DNA of 14,258 nucleotides from JBFWQM01 sp050249455 (lineage in GTDB: Bacteria > Pseudomonadota > Alphaproteobacteria > MPNO01 > VGEU01). Both the position numbers and the translations under genes were made by a program. Shown here piece by piece: positions 1 to 6,749 of this stretch; the first letter of the stretch is position 1, and each line of letters opens with the position of its first letter. The stretch is from the NCBI GenBank assembly GCA_050249455.1, contig JBFWQM010000143.1:1-14258 (forward strand). Direction: 5' to 3'. The notes under the pieces were generated by a model. It was not told the DNA's origin, did not search any database, and saw nothing but the letters and a program-made list of their open reading frames with translations.

Positions 1-2
1 GG

Positions 3-86
3 TCGGTGAAGGCGGTGGCGCGCGACGAGGACGGCCTGGTCGCCGCCGCCGACTTCCGCCGCGTCGCCGGCGCGTCCGGCTGGTGA
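3..86 (+). CDS. C-terminal fragment of an upstream gene, unidentified (possibly gamma-glutamyltransferase-like)
   Basis: The reading frame is open from the left edge and ends at TGA 84-86, giving 27 residues that finish VAAADFRRVAGASGW. The codons are GC-rich at third positions, like the neighbours. The stop lies 10 bases before the next ATG, so the gene is probably co-transcribed with the Trx-NHL gene. The tail, a 'DEDG' followed by 'AAADFRR', loosely resembles the C-terminal strand of gamma-glutamyltransferases, where a similar 'DG...GAADPR' often occurs. That is a weak guess from a short piece. The rest of the gene lies outside the window, so no function is claimed. Confidence 0.55.
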   Translation, partial: SVKAVARDEDGLVAAADFRRVAGASGW

Positions 87-96
87 GGAGGCCGCG

Positions 97-1557
97 ATGA
101 CGTCGCCCGTCCATGCGCCGGAGATCGACTTCGAGGGCGCGACCTGGTTCAACGTGCCGGCGCCGCTCAGCCTCGCCGCGCTGCGCGGGCGGCTGGTCAT
201 CCTCGATTTCTGGACCTTGTGCTGCATCAACTGCCTGCACATGGTCCCTACCCTGCGGGTGGTCGAGGAGACGTTCCCCGACGCCGTCGCCGTGATCGGC
301 GTCCACACGCCGAAGTTCGCCGCCGAGCGCGACCCGCGGAACCTGGAGGCGGCCCTCGCGCGTTACGGCATCGTCCACCCGGTGGTGCACGACCCCGACA
401 TGCATCTGTGGCAGCAATACGCCGTCCGCGCTTGGCCCACGCTGGTGTTCGTCAGCCCCGACGGCCGCGTGCTGGGCGGCCATTCCGGCGAGCCGGACCC
501 GGTCAAGCTGATCGACGTGGTCAACGAGCTCCTCGCCGAGGCGCAGGGCGAGGGCACGCTGGCGCCCGCGCCGCTCGACCTCGCGCCGGTCGCGGTGCCG
601 GGCGGCCGGCTGCGCTTCCCGGGCAAGATCAAGCGGGTGCCCGGCGCGGCGAAGCGGTGGGCGGTCGCCGACGCCGGCCACAACCAGGTCGTGATCCTCG
701 ACGACGCGGGCCGCGAGCAGGCGCGCTACGGCAGCGGCGAGCCGGGCTTCGACGATGGGCCGGCGGCGGAGGCCGCTTTCAACGCGCCGCAGGGCCTGGT
801 CTGCACGGCCGACGCCGTCTACGTCGCCGACACCGGCAACCACGCCGTCCGACGCATCGTGCTCGCCGACGGCGCGGTCGAGACCATCGCCGGCTACGGC
901 CGCCGCGGCCCGGTACTGCGCACCGTCACGACGGCGTGCGAGACGGCGCTGGCCTCGCCGTGGGACCTGGAGATCGCCGGCCGCCGCCTCTATGTTGCCA
1001 ACGCCGGCACCCACCAGGTGATCGCGCTCGACCTCGACGACATGACGGCGGCGCCGTTCGCCGGATCGGGGGCCGAGGACCTGGAGGACGGCCACGGCCG
1101 CGGCGCCGCCCTGGCGCAGCCGTCCGGGCTCGCCATCGCCGGCCAGACGCTCTATGTCGCCGACGCCGAGACCTCGGCCATCCGCGCCGTCGGCCTGGAC
1201 GGCGAAGCGCGGGTGACCACCCTGGCCGGCACCGGCCTGTTCGATTTCGGCCACCGCAGCGGCCCGCTGGCCGAGGCGCTGCTGCAGCATCCGCTCGGCA
1301 TCGCCGTGAGCCCCGACGGCCGGCTCTACGTCGCCGACAGCTACAACGGCGCGGTCCGCGTCATCGACCTCGCGGCAGCGCGGATCGACGACCTCGACGA
1401 GTCCGGCCTGACGTGCACCGACCCGGTCTGCCTGCCGCTGGCGGAGCCGGCCGGCCTCGCGTGCGACGGGCCGGACCGGCTGCTGGTCGCCGACACCAAC
1501 AACCACCGCATCCTCGAATATCTGCCCAGGGAGGGGCGCATATCCACCTGGGCGTGA
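97..1557 (+). CDS. Thioredoxin-like domain fused to NHL-repeat beta-propeller (NHLRC2-like)
   Basis: This 486-residue protein has two parts. Residues about 15-150 form a thioredoxin/TlpA-like fold with the motif LDFWTLCCINCLHM (Cys42, Cys43, Cys46). The CINC is the CXXC redox pair. The WTxCCINC form is characteristic of the NHLRC2 family found in bacteria and animals. Residues about 165-480 contain at least five NHL-type blades, recognisable by recurring 'LYVADTGNHAVRRI'-like strands (LYVANAGTHQV, LYVADAETSAI, LYVADSYNGAV, LLVADTNNHRI). No signal peptide or membrane segment is seen, so a cytoplasmic location is inferred. The ATG at 97 follows a clear GAGGAG ribosome site with a 6-base gap. 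The family's substrate is not established; a redox or scaffold role is inference. The gene may be coupled to the gene ending at 86. Confidence 0.9.
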   Translation: MTSPVHAPEIDFEGATWFNVPAPLSLAALRGRLVILDFWTLCCINCLHMVPTLRVVEETFPDAVAVIGVHTPKFAAERDPRNLEAALARYGIVHPVVHDPDMHLWQQYAVRAWPTLVFVSPDGRVLGGHSGEPDPVKLIDVVNELLAEAQGEGTLAPAPLDLAPVAVPGGRLRFPGKIKRVPGAAKRWAVADAGHNQVVILDDAGREQARYGSGEPGFDDGPAAEAAFNAPQGLVCTADAVYVADTGNHAVRRIVLADGAVETIAGYGRRGPVLRTVTTACETALASPWDLEIAGRRLYVANAGTHQVIALDLDDMTAAPFAGSGAEDLEDGHGRGAALAQPSGLAIAGQTLYVADAETSAIRAVGLDGEARVTTLAGTGLFDFGHRSGPLAEALLQHPLGIAVSPDGRLYVADSYNGAVRVIDLAAARIDDLDESGLTCTDPVCLPLAEPAGLACDGPDRLLVADTNNHRILEYLPREGRISTWA

Positions 1558-1582
1558 CGGTCTTGGCCGTGCCCGAGTTTGG

Positions 1583-1629
1583 TATTAATCTTTTCGGAGA
1601 ACGCGTGCGGATAGTTCCCTTCCGCATGC
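1583..1629 (+). promoter_or_regulatory. AT-rich island plus hairpin in the cfa leader
   Basis: The 118-base gap before cfa holds an unusually AT-rich stretch around 1578-1595 (TTTGGTATTAATCTTTT), a plausible -10 region. Right after it is an imperfect hairpin: GCGTGCGGA at 1603-1611 pairs with TCCGCATGC at 1621-1629. That gives 9 pairs with one G-T wobble and a 9-base loop. No T-run follows, so it is not a classic terminator. It may be a 5' leader structure in cfa mRNA or the end of the preceding transcript. No convincing -35 box was identified. Confidence 0.3.
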
Positions 1630-1675
1630 TCAAACAAGGCCCGGGGGAGCGGCCGAGAATAGGGAGCGAAGAAGC

Positions 1676-2908
1676 ATGCTACTCGCGCGTGCGCTGGAAA
1701 AGATCCTCACCGCCGGCACCCTTGACCTCACGGATGCGGCGGGAAGAAGACACCGGATCGTCGGCGGGCCTGGGCCCGAGGTGGCGATCAGCCTGCACGA
1801 TCGGTCGCTGCACTGGCGGCTGCTGACCAACCCGTTCCTCGCGGTCGGCGAATCCTACATGAACGGCACGCTCCGCATCGACCGCGGCAGCCTGTCCGAG
1901 TTCATCGAGCTGTGCTGCATGAACCTGTCGGCGGTCGGCGACAGCCGGTTCTTCCGCATCCGCGACTGGCTGGGCCTGCAGCTGCGCTGGCTGCAGCAGC
2001 ACAACCCGGTCGGGCGCGCGCAGAAGAACGTCGCCCACCACTACGACCTGTCGGGGGCGCTGTACGACCTGTTCCTGGACAAGGACCGCCAGTATTCCTG
2101 CGCCTATTTCCGCACCCCGCACGACAGCCTGGACGTCGCGCAGGAGGCCAAGAAGCGCCACCTCGCCTCGAAGCTGATGATCGAGCCGGGCATGCGGGTG
2201 CTCGACATCGGCTCCGGCTGGGGCGGGCTCGGCCTCTACCTCGCGCAGCATTTCGATGCCGAGGTCACCGGCGTCACCCTGTCGGAGGAACAGCACAAGC
2301 TGTCCAACCGGCGCGCCGAGGAGGCGGGGCTGGCCGGCCGCGCGCGTTTCCTGCTCAAGGACTATCGCCAGGAGGCCGGCACCTACGACCGCATCGTCTC
2401 GGTCGGCATGTTCGAGCACGTCGGCGCCGCGCACTACCGCGAGTTCTTCGAGAAGGTGCGCACGCTGCTGGCGCCCGACGGCGTCGCGCTGCTGCATTCG
2501 ATCGGGCGGATGGAGCCGCCGGGCAACACCAACGCCTGGCTGCGCAAGTACATCTTTCCCGGCGGCTACTCGCCGGCGCTGTCGGAGGTGCTGTCGGCGG
2601 TGGAACGCGAGCGGCTGTTCGTCACCGACATCGAGATCCTGCGGCTGCACTACGCAGAGACGCTGCGCCACTGGCACGACCGCTTCCAGGCCAACCGCGG
2701 CAAGGTGGCCGAGCTTTACGACGAGCGGTTCTGCCGGATGTGGGAGTTCTACCTGAAGGGCTGCGAGATGGCCTTCCGGTACTGGAACCAGATGGTGTTC
2801 CAGATGCAGCTCTGCCGCAGCCAGGACGCCGTGCCGCTGACCCGCGACTACATGATCGACACCGAGCGCGCCCTCGCCGTCCCGGCGCGGCCCAACATCG
2901 CCGCCTGA
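1676..2908 (+). CDS. cfa: Cyclopropane-fatty-acyl-phospholipid synthase (class I SAM methyltransferase)
   Basis: This enzyme adds a methylene group from S-adenosylmethionine across double bonds of unsaturated acyl chains in membrane phospholipids, which typically happens in stationary phase or stress. The protein is 410 residues, in the usual CFA synthase range. Visible marks are the family block 'NVAHHYDLSGALYDLFLD' at about 118-135, YSCAYF with Cys142 (equivalent to the conserved active-site cysteine), the SAM-binding loop VLDIGSGWGG at 175-184, EH at 247-248, and HYAETLRHW at 325-333 with the conserved Tyr. The ATG at 1676 is preceded by AGGGAGCGAAGAAG, a purine-rich ribosome site. Gaps of 118 and 98 bases on either side suggest its own transcript. 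E. coli cfa is about 382 residues, so this is slightly longer. It could be a close CFA-like methyltransferase, but all core residues are present. Confidence 0.95.
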   Translation: MLLARALEKILTAGTLDLTDAAGRRHRIVGGPGPEVAISLHDRSLHWRLLTNPFLAVGESYMNGTLRIDRGSLSEFIELCCMNLSAVGDSRFFRIRDWLGLQLRWLQQHNPVGRAQKNVAHHYDLSGALYDLFLDKDRQYSCAYFRTPHDSLDVAQEAKKRHLASKLMIEPGMRVLDIGSGWGGLGLYLAQHFDAEVTGVTLSEEQHKLSNRRAEEAGLAGRARFLLKDYRQEAGTYDRIVSVGMFEHVGAAHYREFFEKVRTLLAPDGVALLHSIGRMEPPGNTNAWLRKYIFPGGYSPALSEVLSAVERERLFVTDIEILRLHYAETLRHWHDRFQANRGKVAELYDERFCRMWEFYLKGCEMAFRYWNQMVFQMQLCRSQDAVPLTRDYMIDTERALAVPARPNIAA

Positions 2909-2970
2909 CCGGCCGGCTGCGCCGTCGACGGTCTGGCGCGCGGGCGCGGTCCCGGCGAGAATGCCCCCAA

Positions 2971-2989
2971 CCGGCGCTTTGCGCGCCGG
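2971..2989 (+). other. GC hairpin between cfa and the Bug receptor gene
   Basis: CCGGCGC (2971-2977) and GCGCCGG (2983-2989) form a perfect 7-base-pair stem with a 5-base loop. It ends just before the strong ribosome site CGGAGGGGG (2991-2999) of the next gene. There is no T-run. It could contribute to ending cfa transcription or influence access to the downstream ribosome site; either role is inference. The rest of this 98-base gap shows nothing else recognisable. Confidence 0.3.
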
Positions 2990-3006
2990 ACGGAGGGGGA
3001 ATTCAC

Positions 3007-3975
3007 ATGTCGTTCCGCTTGCTTGCGACGGCGGCGTTCGCCGCCTGCGCTCTCGCTGCGCCGCTCGCCGCGCAGGACTACCCGACGAAGCCGGTGCGGG
3101 TCATGTTCGGCTACCCGCCCGGCGGCCCGACCGAGCTGATCGGACGCGCCGTCACCGACCACCTGTCCAAGGCGCTGGGGCAGCCGTTCGTGCTGGAGCC
3201 GAAGATCGGCGGCGCCGGCATTGCCGCCGGCCAGGTCGCCGCCGCCGCGCCGCCGGACGGCTATACGCTCAACGTCGCCGGCCAGGCGCTGATGGCGGTG
3301 AACCACGCGCTCTACCAAAACATGACGTACGAGCCGGAGAAGGCATTCGTCATGATCTCGATGCTGACCCGTTTCCCGCTGGTGCTGGAGGTCAGCAACA
3401 AGACTCCGGTGACGACCTACCAGGAGTTCGTGGCCTGGGTGAAGACGCCCGGCCACCAGTCGAACTACGGCTCGTTCGGCATCGGCGGCTCGTCGCATCT
3501 CGCGGGCGAGCTCTTCAAGCAGCGGCTGGGCTTCCAGGCGCAGCACATCCCGTACCGCGGCCAGAACGCGATCATGCAGGGGCTGATACAGGGCGAGATC
3601 CAGTGGTCGATCGATCCGTCGACCACGGCGGTGACCATGCAGTCGGGCAAGAACGCGCGCCTGCTGGCGGTCACCTCCGCCGAACGTTGGCGCAACTTCC
3701 CGACCGTGCCCACGCTGACGGAGGTCGGCATGGCGGACGCCGTCTGGTACGGCTGGTTTTCGCTGGTCGCGCCGACCGGCACGCCGCGCCCGATCGTGGA
3801 CAAGCTGAATGCCGAGGTGAAGCGGGGACTCGCCCTGCCCGAATATGCCGACCGGCTGCGCACGCTCGGCCTGGAGCCGTGGACCACCACGCCCGAGGAG
3901 GCGACCGCCTTCGCCGCCAAGGACCGTGCGCTGTGGACCAAGGTCGTGCGCGACCACAACATCAAGGCGGAGTAG
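3007..3975 (+). CDS. Bug-family tripartite tricarboxylate transporter substrate-binding protein (TctC-like)
   Basis: This is a periplasmic solute receptor of the Bug/TctC family, which binds small carboxylates or similar ligands for TctABC-type transport. It is 322 residues, the normal size. Residues 1-22 form a Sec signal peptide with a hydrophobic core rich in Ala and Leu and likely cleavage at AAPLAA|QDYP. The mature protein opens with the family hallmark YPTKPVRV...GYPPGGPTELIGR. Later blocks such as 'HIPYRGQNAIMQGLIQGEIQ' and 'WYGWFSLVAPTGTPRPIVD' are also typical. ATG 3007 has a strong GGAGGGGGA ribosome site 7 bases upstream. No tctA/tctB membrane genes are adjacent, which is common for the many orphan Bug genes of alpha- and betaproteobacteria. 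The ligand cannot be deduced. It appears transcribed alone, with hairpins at both ends. Confidence 0.93.
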   Translation: MSFRLLATAAFAACALAAPLAAQDYPTKPVRVMFGYPPGGPTELIGRAVTDHLSKALGQPFVLEPKIGGAGIAAGQVAAAAPPDGYTLNVAGQALMAVNHALYQNMTYEPEKAFVMISMLTRFPLVLEVSNKTPVTTYQEFVAWVKTPGHQSNYGSFGIGGSSHLAGELFKQRLGFQAQHIPYRGQNAIMQGLIQGEIQWSIDPSTTAVTMQSGKNARLLAVTSAERWRNFPTVPTLTEVGMADAVWYGWFSLVAPTGTPRPIVDKLNAEVKRGLALPEYADRLRTLGLEPWTTTPEEATAFAAKDRALWTKVVRDHNIKAE

Positions 3976-4000
3976 CCGGGCGCGCGCCCGATGCGCCGGC

Positions 4001-4042
4001 GCCCCTCCCCTCCGGGAGGGGCCGCGGCGCGCGCCGCCGCGG
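4001..4042 (+). terminator. Tandem GC hairpins downstream of the Bug receptor gene
   Basis: Two adjoining perfect hairpins lie 25 bases after the stop codon. The first pairs GCCCCTCCC (4001-4009) with GGGAGGGGC (4014-4022), a 9-base-pair stem with a 4-base loop. The second pairs CCGCGGCG (4022-4029) with CGCCGCGG (4035-4042), an 8-base-pair stem with a 5-base loop. No T-run follows either, so this is a structural terminator candidate rather than a textbook intrinsic one. The two stems share base 4022, so they might compete or act in succession. Confidence 0.5.
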
Positions 4043-4102
4043 ATCGAAATCGCTCCCCGCGATTCCCATGTTCCACAGGCGGCGGCGGCGGCCCGGCGCC
4101 CG

Positions 4103-4155
4103 TTGTCCACGTGATTCGCCTATTGCGCCCGTTCGCGGTCGCCGCCGGGTAATAT
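4103..4155 (+). promoter_or_regulatory. Candidate dnaB promoter region with a DnaA-box-like 9-mer
   Basis: The gap 4043-4191 before dnaB contains TAATAT at 4150-4155, a reasonable -10 hexamer in otherwise GC-rich DNA. A TTGCGC at 4123-4128 is upstream, but the 21-base spacing is too long for a standard sigma-70 pair. Transcription from this -10 would begin near 4162, which favours the ATG at 4192 over a GTG at 4159 as the dnaB start. TTGTCCACG at 4103-4111 resembles the DnaA box TTATCCACA with mismatches. A single weak match like this is expected by chance fairly often. Confidence 0.3.
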
Positions 4156-4191
4156 AGCGTGCACGCTTTCCTCCCGCGGCCGAGCCCTGAC

Positions 4192-5646
4192 ATGCTGAAC
4201 CCCGTCACCGCCCTGCCCCGCCGGAACGCCGCCGAACCGCGCGTGCCGCCGCACAACCTGGAGGCCGAGATGGCGCTCCTGGGCGCCATCCTGGTCAACA
4301 ACCGGGCGATCGAGAGGGTGGCGGAATACCTGCGTCCGGAGCACTTCGCCGACGCCATCAACGGGCGCATCTTCGCCGCCTGCCGGACGGTGATCGAGCG
4401 CGGCCAGATCGCCAACCCGACGACCTTGCGCCACGCCCTCGAATCCGACCCGGCGTTCGCCGAGGTCGGCGGCGCGCACTATCTGGTGCGGCTGGCGGAG
4501 AACGCCGTCACCATCGTCAACGCCGACGACTACGGCCGGCTGATCCACGACATGCACCTGCGGCGCGAGCTGATCGACCTCGGCACCGAGGTGGTCAACG
4601 ACGCCTATGCTGGCGACCTGGAGCAGTCGGCGACCAGCCAGATCGAATCGGCCGAGCAGCGCCTCTACGACCTCGCCACGACGGGGGAGAAGGACGGCGG
4701 CTTCCAGCCGTTCGCCGAGGCGATGCGCAGCGCCATCGTGATGGCGCAGGCGGCGTTCCAGCGCGAGGGCCGGCTGGCCGGCCTGTCCACCGGCTTCCGC
4801 CAGCTCGATGCCCAGCTCGGCGGCCTGCATCCGTCCGACCTGATCATCCTCGCCGGCCGGCCGTCGATGGGAAAGACCGCGCTCGCCACCAACATCGCCT
4901 TCAGCGCCGCGCAGGCGGCGGTGCAGGACGGCGGATGCGTCGGCTTCTTCTCGCTCGAGATGTCGGCCGACCAGCTCGCCAACCGCATCCTCGCGGAGGT
5001 GACCCGGGTTCCCTCCAACAAGGTGCGCAACGGCGAGCTCAACCAGCACGAGTTCGACAACCTGGTGATCAAGAGCCGCGAGCTGCACGCGACGCCGCTG
5101 TTCATCGACGACACCCCGGCGCTCACCGTCTCGGCGCTGCGCACGCGCGCCCGCCGGCTCAAGCGCCAGCACGGCCTGTCGTTGATCGTGGTCGACTACC
5201 TGCAGCTCATCCAGGGCAGCCAGCAGGTGCGCGAGTTCGGCCGCGTGCAGGAGATCTCGGAGATCACCCGCGGCCTGAAGACCCTGGCGAAGGAGCTGAA
5301 CGTGCCGGTGATCGCGCTGTCGCAGCTCAGCCGCGCGGTCGAGCAGCGCGAAGACAAGCGCCCGCAGCTCGCGGACCTGCGCGAGTCCGGCACCATCGAG
5401 CAGGACGCCGACGTCGTCATGTTCATCTTCCGCGAAGAGTATTATCTCGGCCGTCGCGAGCCGCGGGAGGGGACCGAGGAGCACGAGAAGTGGCAGGAAG
5501 AGATGGGGCGGGTGTACGGCCGCGCCGAGGTCATCGTGGCGAAGCAGCGCCACGGACCGATCGGGACGGTGCCGCTGAAGTTCGAGGCGAGCTTCACGCG
5601 GTTCGACAACCTGGACGACGCGGCGGAAATCGAGCCGGCGTACTGA
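4192..5646 (+). CDS. dnaB: Replicative DNA helicase DnaB
   Basis: This is the hexameric 5'-3' helicase that unwinds the replication fork and binds primase and the clamp-loader. It is 484 residues from the ATG at 4192. The N-terminal DnaB domain begins 'RVPPHNLEAEMALLGAIL' at about 17-34. The RecA-like ATPase core has Walker A GRPSMGKT at 222-229, FSLEMS at about 253-258, Walker B LIVVDYLQL at 331-339, 'IALSQLSRAVEQR' at about 374-386 and the arginine-finger region up to KQRHGPIGTVPL near the C-terminus. All motifs look intact, and there is no intein. An in-frame GTG at 4159 would add 11 residues, but the likely -10 box at 4150-4155 makes that unlikely. Neither start has a strong ribosome site. 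The stop codon abuts or overlaps the start region of alr, so the two are probably translationally linked. Confidence 0.96.
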   Translation: MLNPVTALPRRNAAEPRVPPHNLEAEMALLGAILVNNRAIERVAEYLRPEHFADAINGRIFAACRTVIERGQIANPTTLRHALESDPAFAEVGGAHYLVRLAENAVTIVNADDYGRLIHDMHLRRELIDLGTEVVNDAYAGDLEQSATSQIESAEQRLYDLATTGEKDGGFQPFAEAMRSAIVMAQAAFQREGRLAGLSTGFRQLDAQLGGLHPSDLIILAGRPSMGKTALATNIAFSAAQAAVQDGGCVGFFSLEMSADQLANRILAEVTRVPSNKVRNGELNQHEFDNLVIKSRELHATPLFIDDTPALTVSALRTRARRLKRQHGLSLIVVDYLQLIQGSQQVREFGRVQEISEITRGLKTLAKELNVPVIALSQLSRAVEQREDKRPQLADLRESGTIEQDADVVMFIFREEYYLGRREPREGTEEHEKWQEEMGRVYGRAEVIVAKQRHGPIGTVPLKFEASFTRFDNLDDAAEIEPAY

Positions 5647-5675
5647 CCGCCGCCGCCGCCGCGCGCGCCGGGGCG

Positions 5676-6746
5676 GTGCTGACGGTCGACCTCCGGGCGC
5701 TCGCCGCCAACTGGCGCTTCCTCGCCGCGCGGATCGGCCGGGCGGCGTGCGGCGCGGTGGTGAAGGCCGACGGCTACGGGCTGGGCGCGGCGCCGGTGGC
5801 GCGCGCGCTGGCCGCCGCGGGTTGCGCCGACTTCTTCGTCGCCTCGCTTGACGAGGGAGCGGTGGTGCGCGAGGCGCTGGGGCCCGGCCCGCGCGTCTTC
5901 GTGATGAGCGGGCTGACCCGCGGCACCGCCGCCGACTGCGCCGATTTCGGCCTGATCCCGGTCCTGCTGTCGGCGGAAGAGGTGGCGGGCTGGACCGGCC
6001 TCTGCGCCGCGCGCGGACCGCTGCCGGCCGGCATCAAGATCGACACCGGCATGAGCCGGCTGGGCATGAGCGTCGCCGCGTTCCGCCGCATGGTGGCCGA
6101 CCGCAGCCTGGCCGGGTTCCCGCTGGCGCTGGTGATGAGCCATCTCGCCTGCGCCGACACGCCGGCGCATCCGATGAATGCGGCGCAGCGCGCGGAATTC
6201 GCCGGCCTCGCTGCCCTGGTGCCGGGCGCGCGCGCCTCGCTCGCCAACTCCGCAGGCGTCTTCCTGGGCGACGGATTCCACTTCGACGTGGTGCGCCCGG
6301 GCGGCGCGCTGTACGGCCTCTGGCCGCTGGCGGAAGGCGCCAATCGGCTCGCCCAAGTCGTTCGTCTAAAAGCAAAAATCCTGCAGGTGCACGACGTTGA
6401 CAGCAATCGGGGCGTTGGCTACGGTGCGACCCGCCTTACGAGCCGTCCGAGCCGGCTGGCGACCGCCGCGATCGGCTATGCCGACGGTCTTCTGCGCAGT
6501 CTCTCCAATTGTGGCGTCGGTTACGTGGGCGACAGTCGGGTGCCGCTGGTGGGCCGCGTTTCAATGGATCTGTCGACCTTCGACGTCACCGACGTTCCCC
6601 CGGCGCTTTGCCGGCCGGGCGACTTCATCGACATCATCGGGCCGCACCAGGACGTGGATGCGCTCGCCGCCGCCGCCGGGACGATCGGCTACGAGGTGCT
6701 GACCCGCCTGGCGCGCCGCATCGACCGCGTCTACATCGACGACTGA
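5676..6746 (+). CDS. alr: Alanine racemase (PLP-dependent), start uncertain
   Basis: Alr interconverts L- and D-alanine, supplying D-Ala for peptidoglycan. From GTG 5676 it is 356 residues, at the short end of the family. The PLP lysine lies in VVKADGYGLGA (Lys30 in this numbering), the catalytic tyrosine in RGVGYGATR, and the other typical blocks are IKIDTGMSRLGM, GYADGL and GRVSMDLSTFDVTDVP. The protein therefore looks active. The frame is open upstream, and homologues usually carry an 'ARAGAVLT-DL' type N-terminus. That segment here lies upstream of the GTG, and the only start-like codon covering it is CTG 5643-5645, which overlaps the dnaB TGA. No clear ribosome site precedes either candidate. 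Codon use turns AT-richer around 6340-6610. The stop lies 3 bases before mlaE. Confidence 0.92.
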   Translation: MLTVDLRALAANWRFLAARIGRAACGAVVKADGYGLGAAPVARALAAAGCADFFVASLDEGAVVREALGPGPRVFVMSGLTRGTAADCADFGLIPVLLSAEEVAGWTGLCAARGPLPAGIKIDTGMSRLGMSVAAFRRMVADRSLAGFPLALVMSHLACADTPAHPMNAAQRAEFAGLAALVPGARASLANSAGVFLGDGFHFDVVRPGGALYGLWPLAEGANRLAQVVRLKAKILQVHDVDSNRGVGYGATRLTSRPSRLATAAIGYADGLLRSLSNCGVGYVGDSRVPLVGRVSMDLSTFDVTDVPPALCRPGDFIDIIGPHQDVDALAAAAGTIGYEVLTRLARRIDRVYIDD

Positions 6747-6749
6747 TCG

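Noticed and set aside
219..1826. 535-codon + strand frame overlapping the Trx-NHL gene
   Set aside because: Arg/Pro/Gly-rich shadow translation of a recognised gene, running past its end into the cfa gene; no recognisable motif.
1679..2677. 332-codon minus-strand frame over cfa
   Set aside because: Antisense shadow of a confidently identified gene; composition typical of third-position GC bias.
4068..4157. 29-residue Arg-rich open frame upstream of dnaB
   Set aside because: No ribosome site and poly-Arg composition arising from a CGG run; not a credible leader peptide.
4159..4191. GTG at 4159 as the dnaB start
   Set aside because: It would lie upstream of or at the transcription start predicted from TAATAT (4150-4155), and the extra 11 residues are not family-like. 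Kept only as an alternative.
4120..5553. 477-codon minus-strand frame over dnaB
   Set aside because: Antisense shadow; no ribosome site and low-complexity His/Asp/Leu/Arg composition.
5646..5665. GCC repeat run at the dnaB-alr junction as a functional microsatellite
   Set aside because: A short run of Ala codons in a GC-rich genome; no evidence of phase variation, though it makes the alr N-terminus hard to place.
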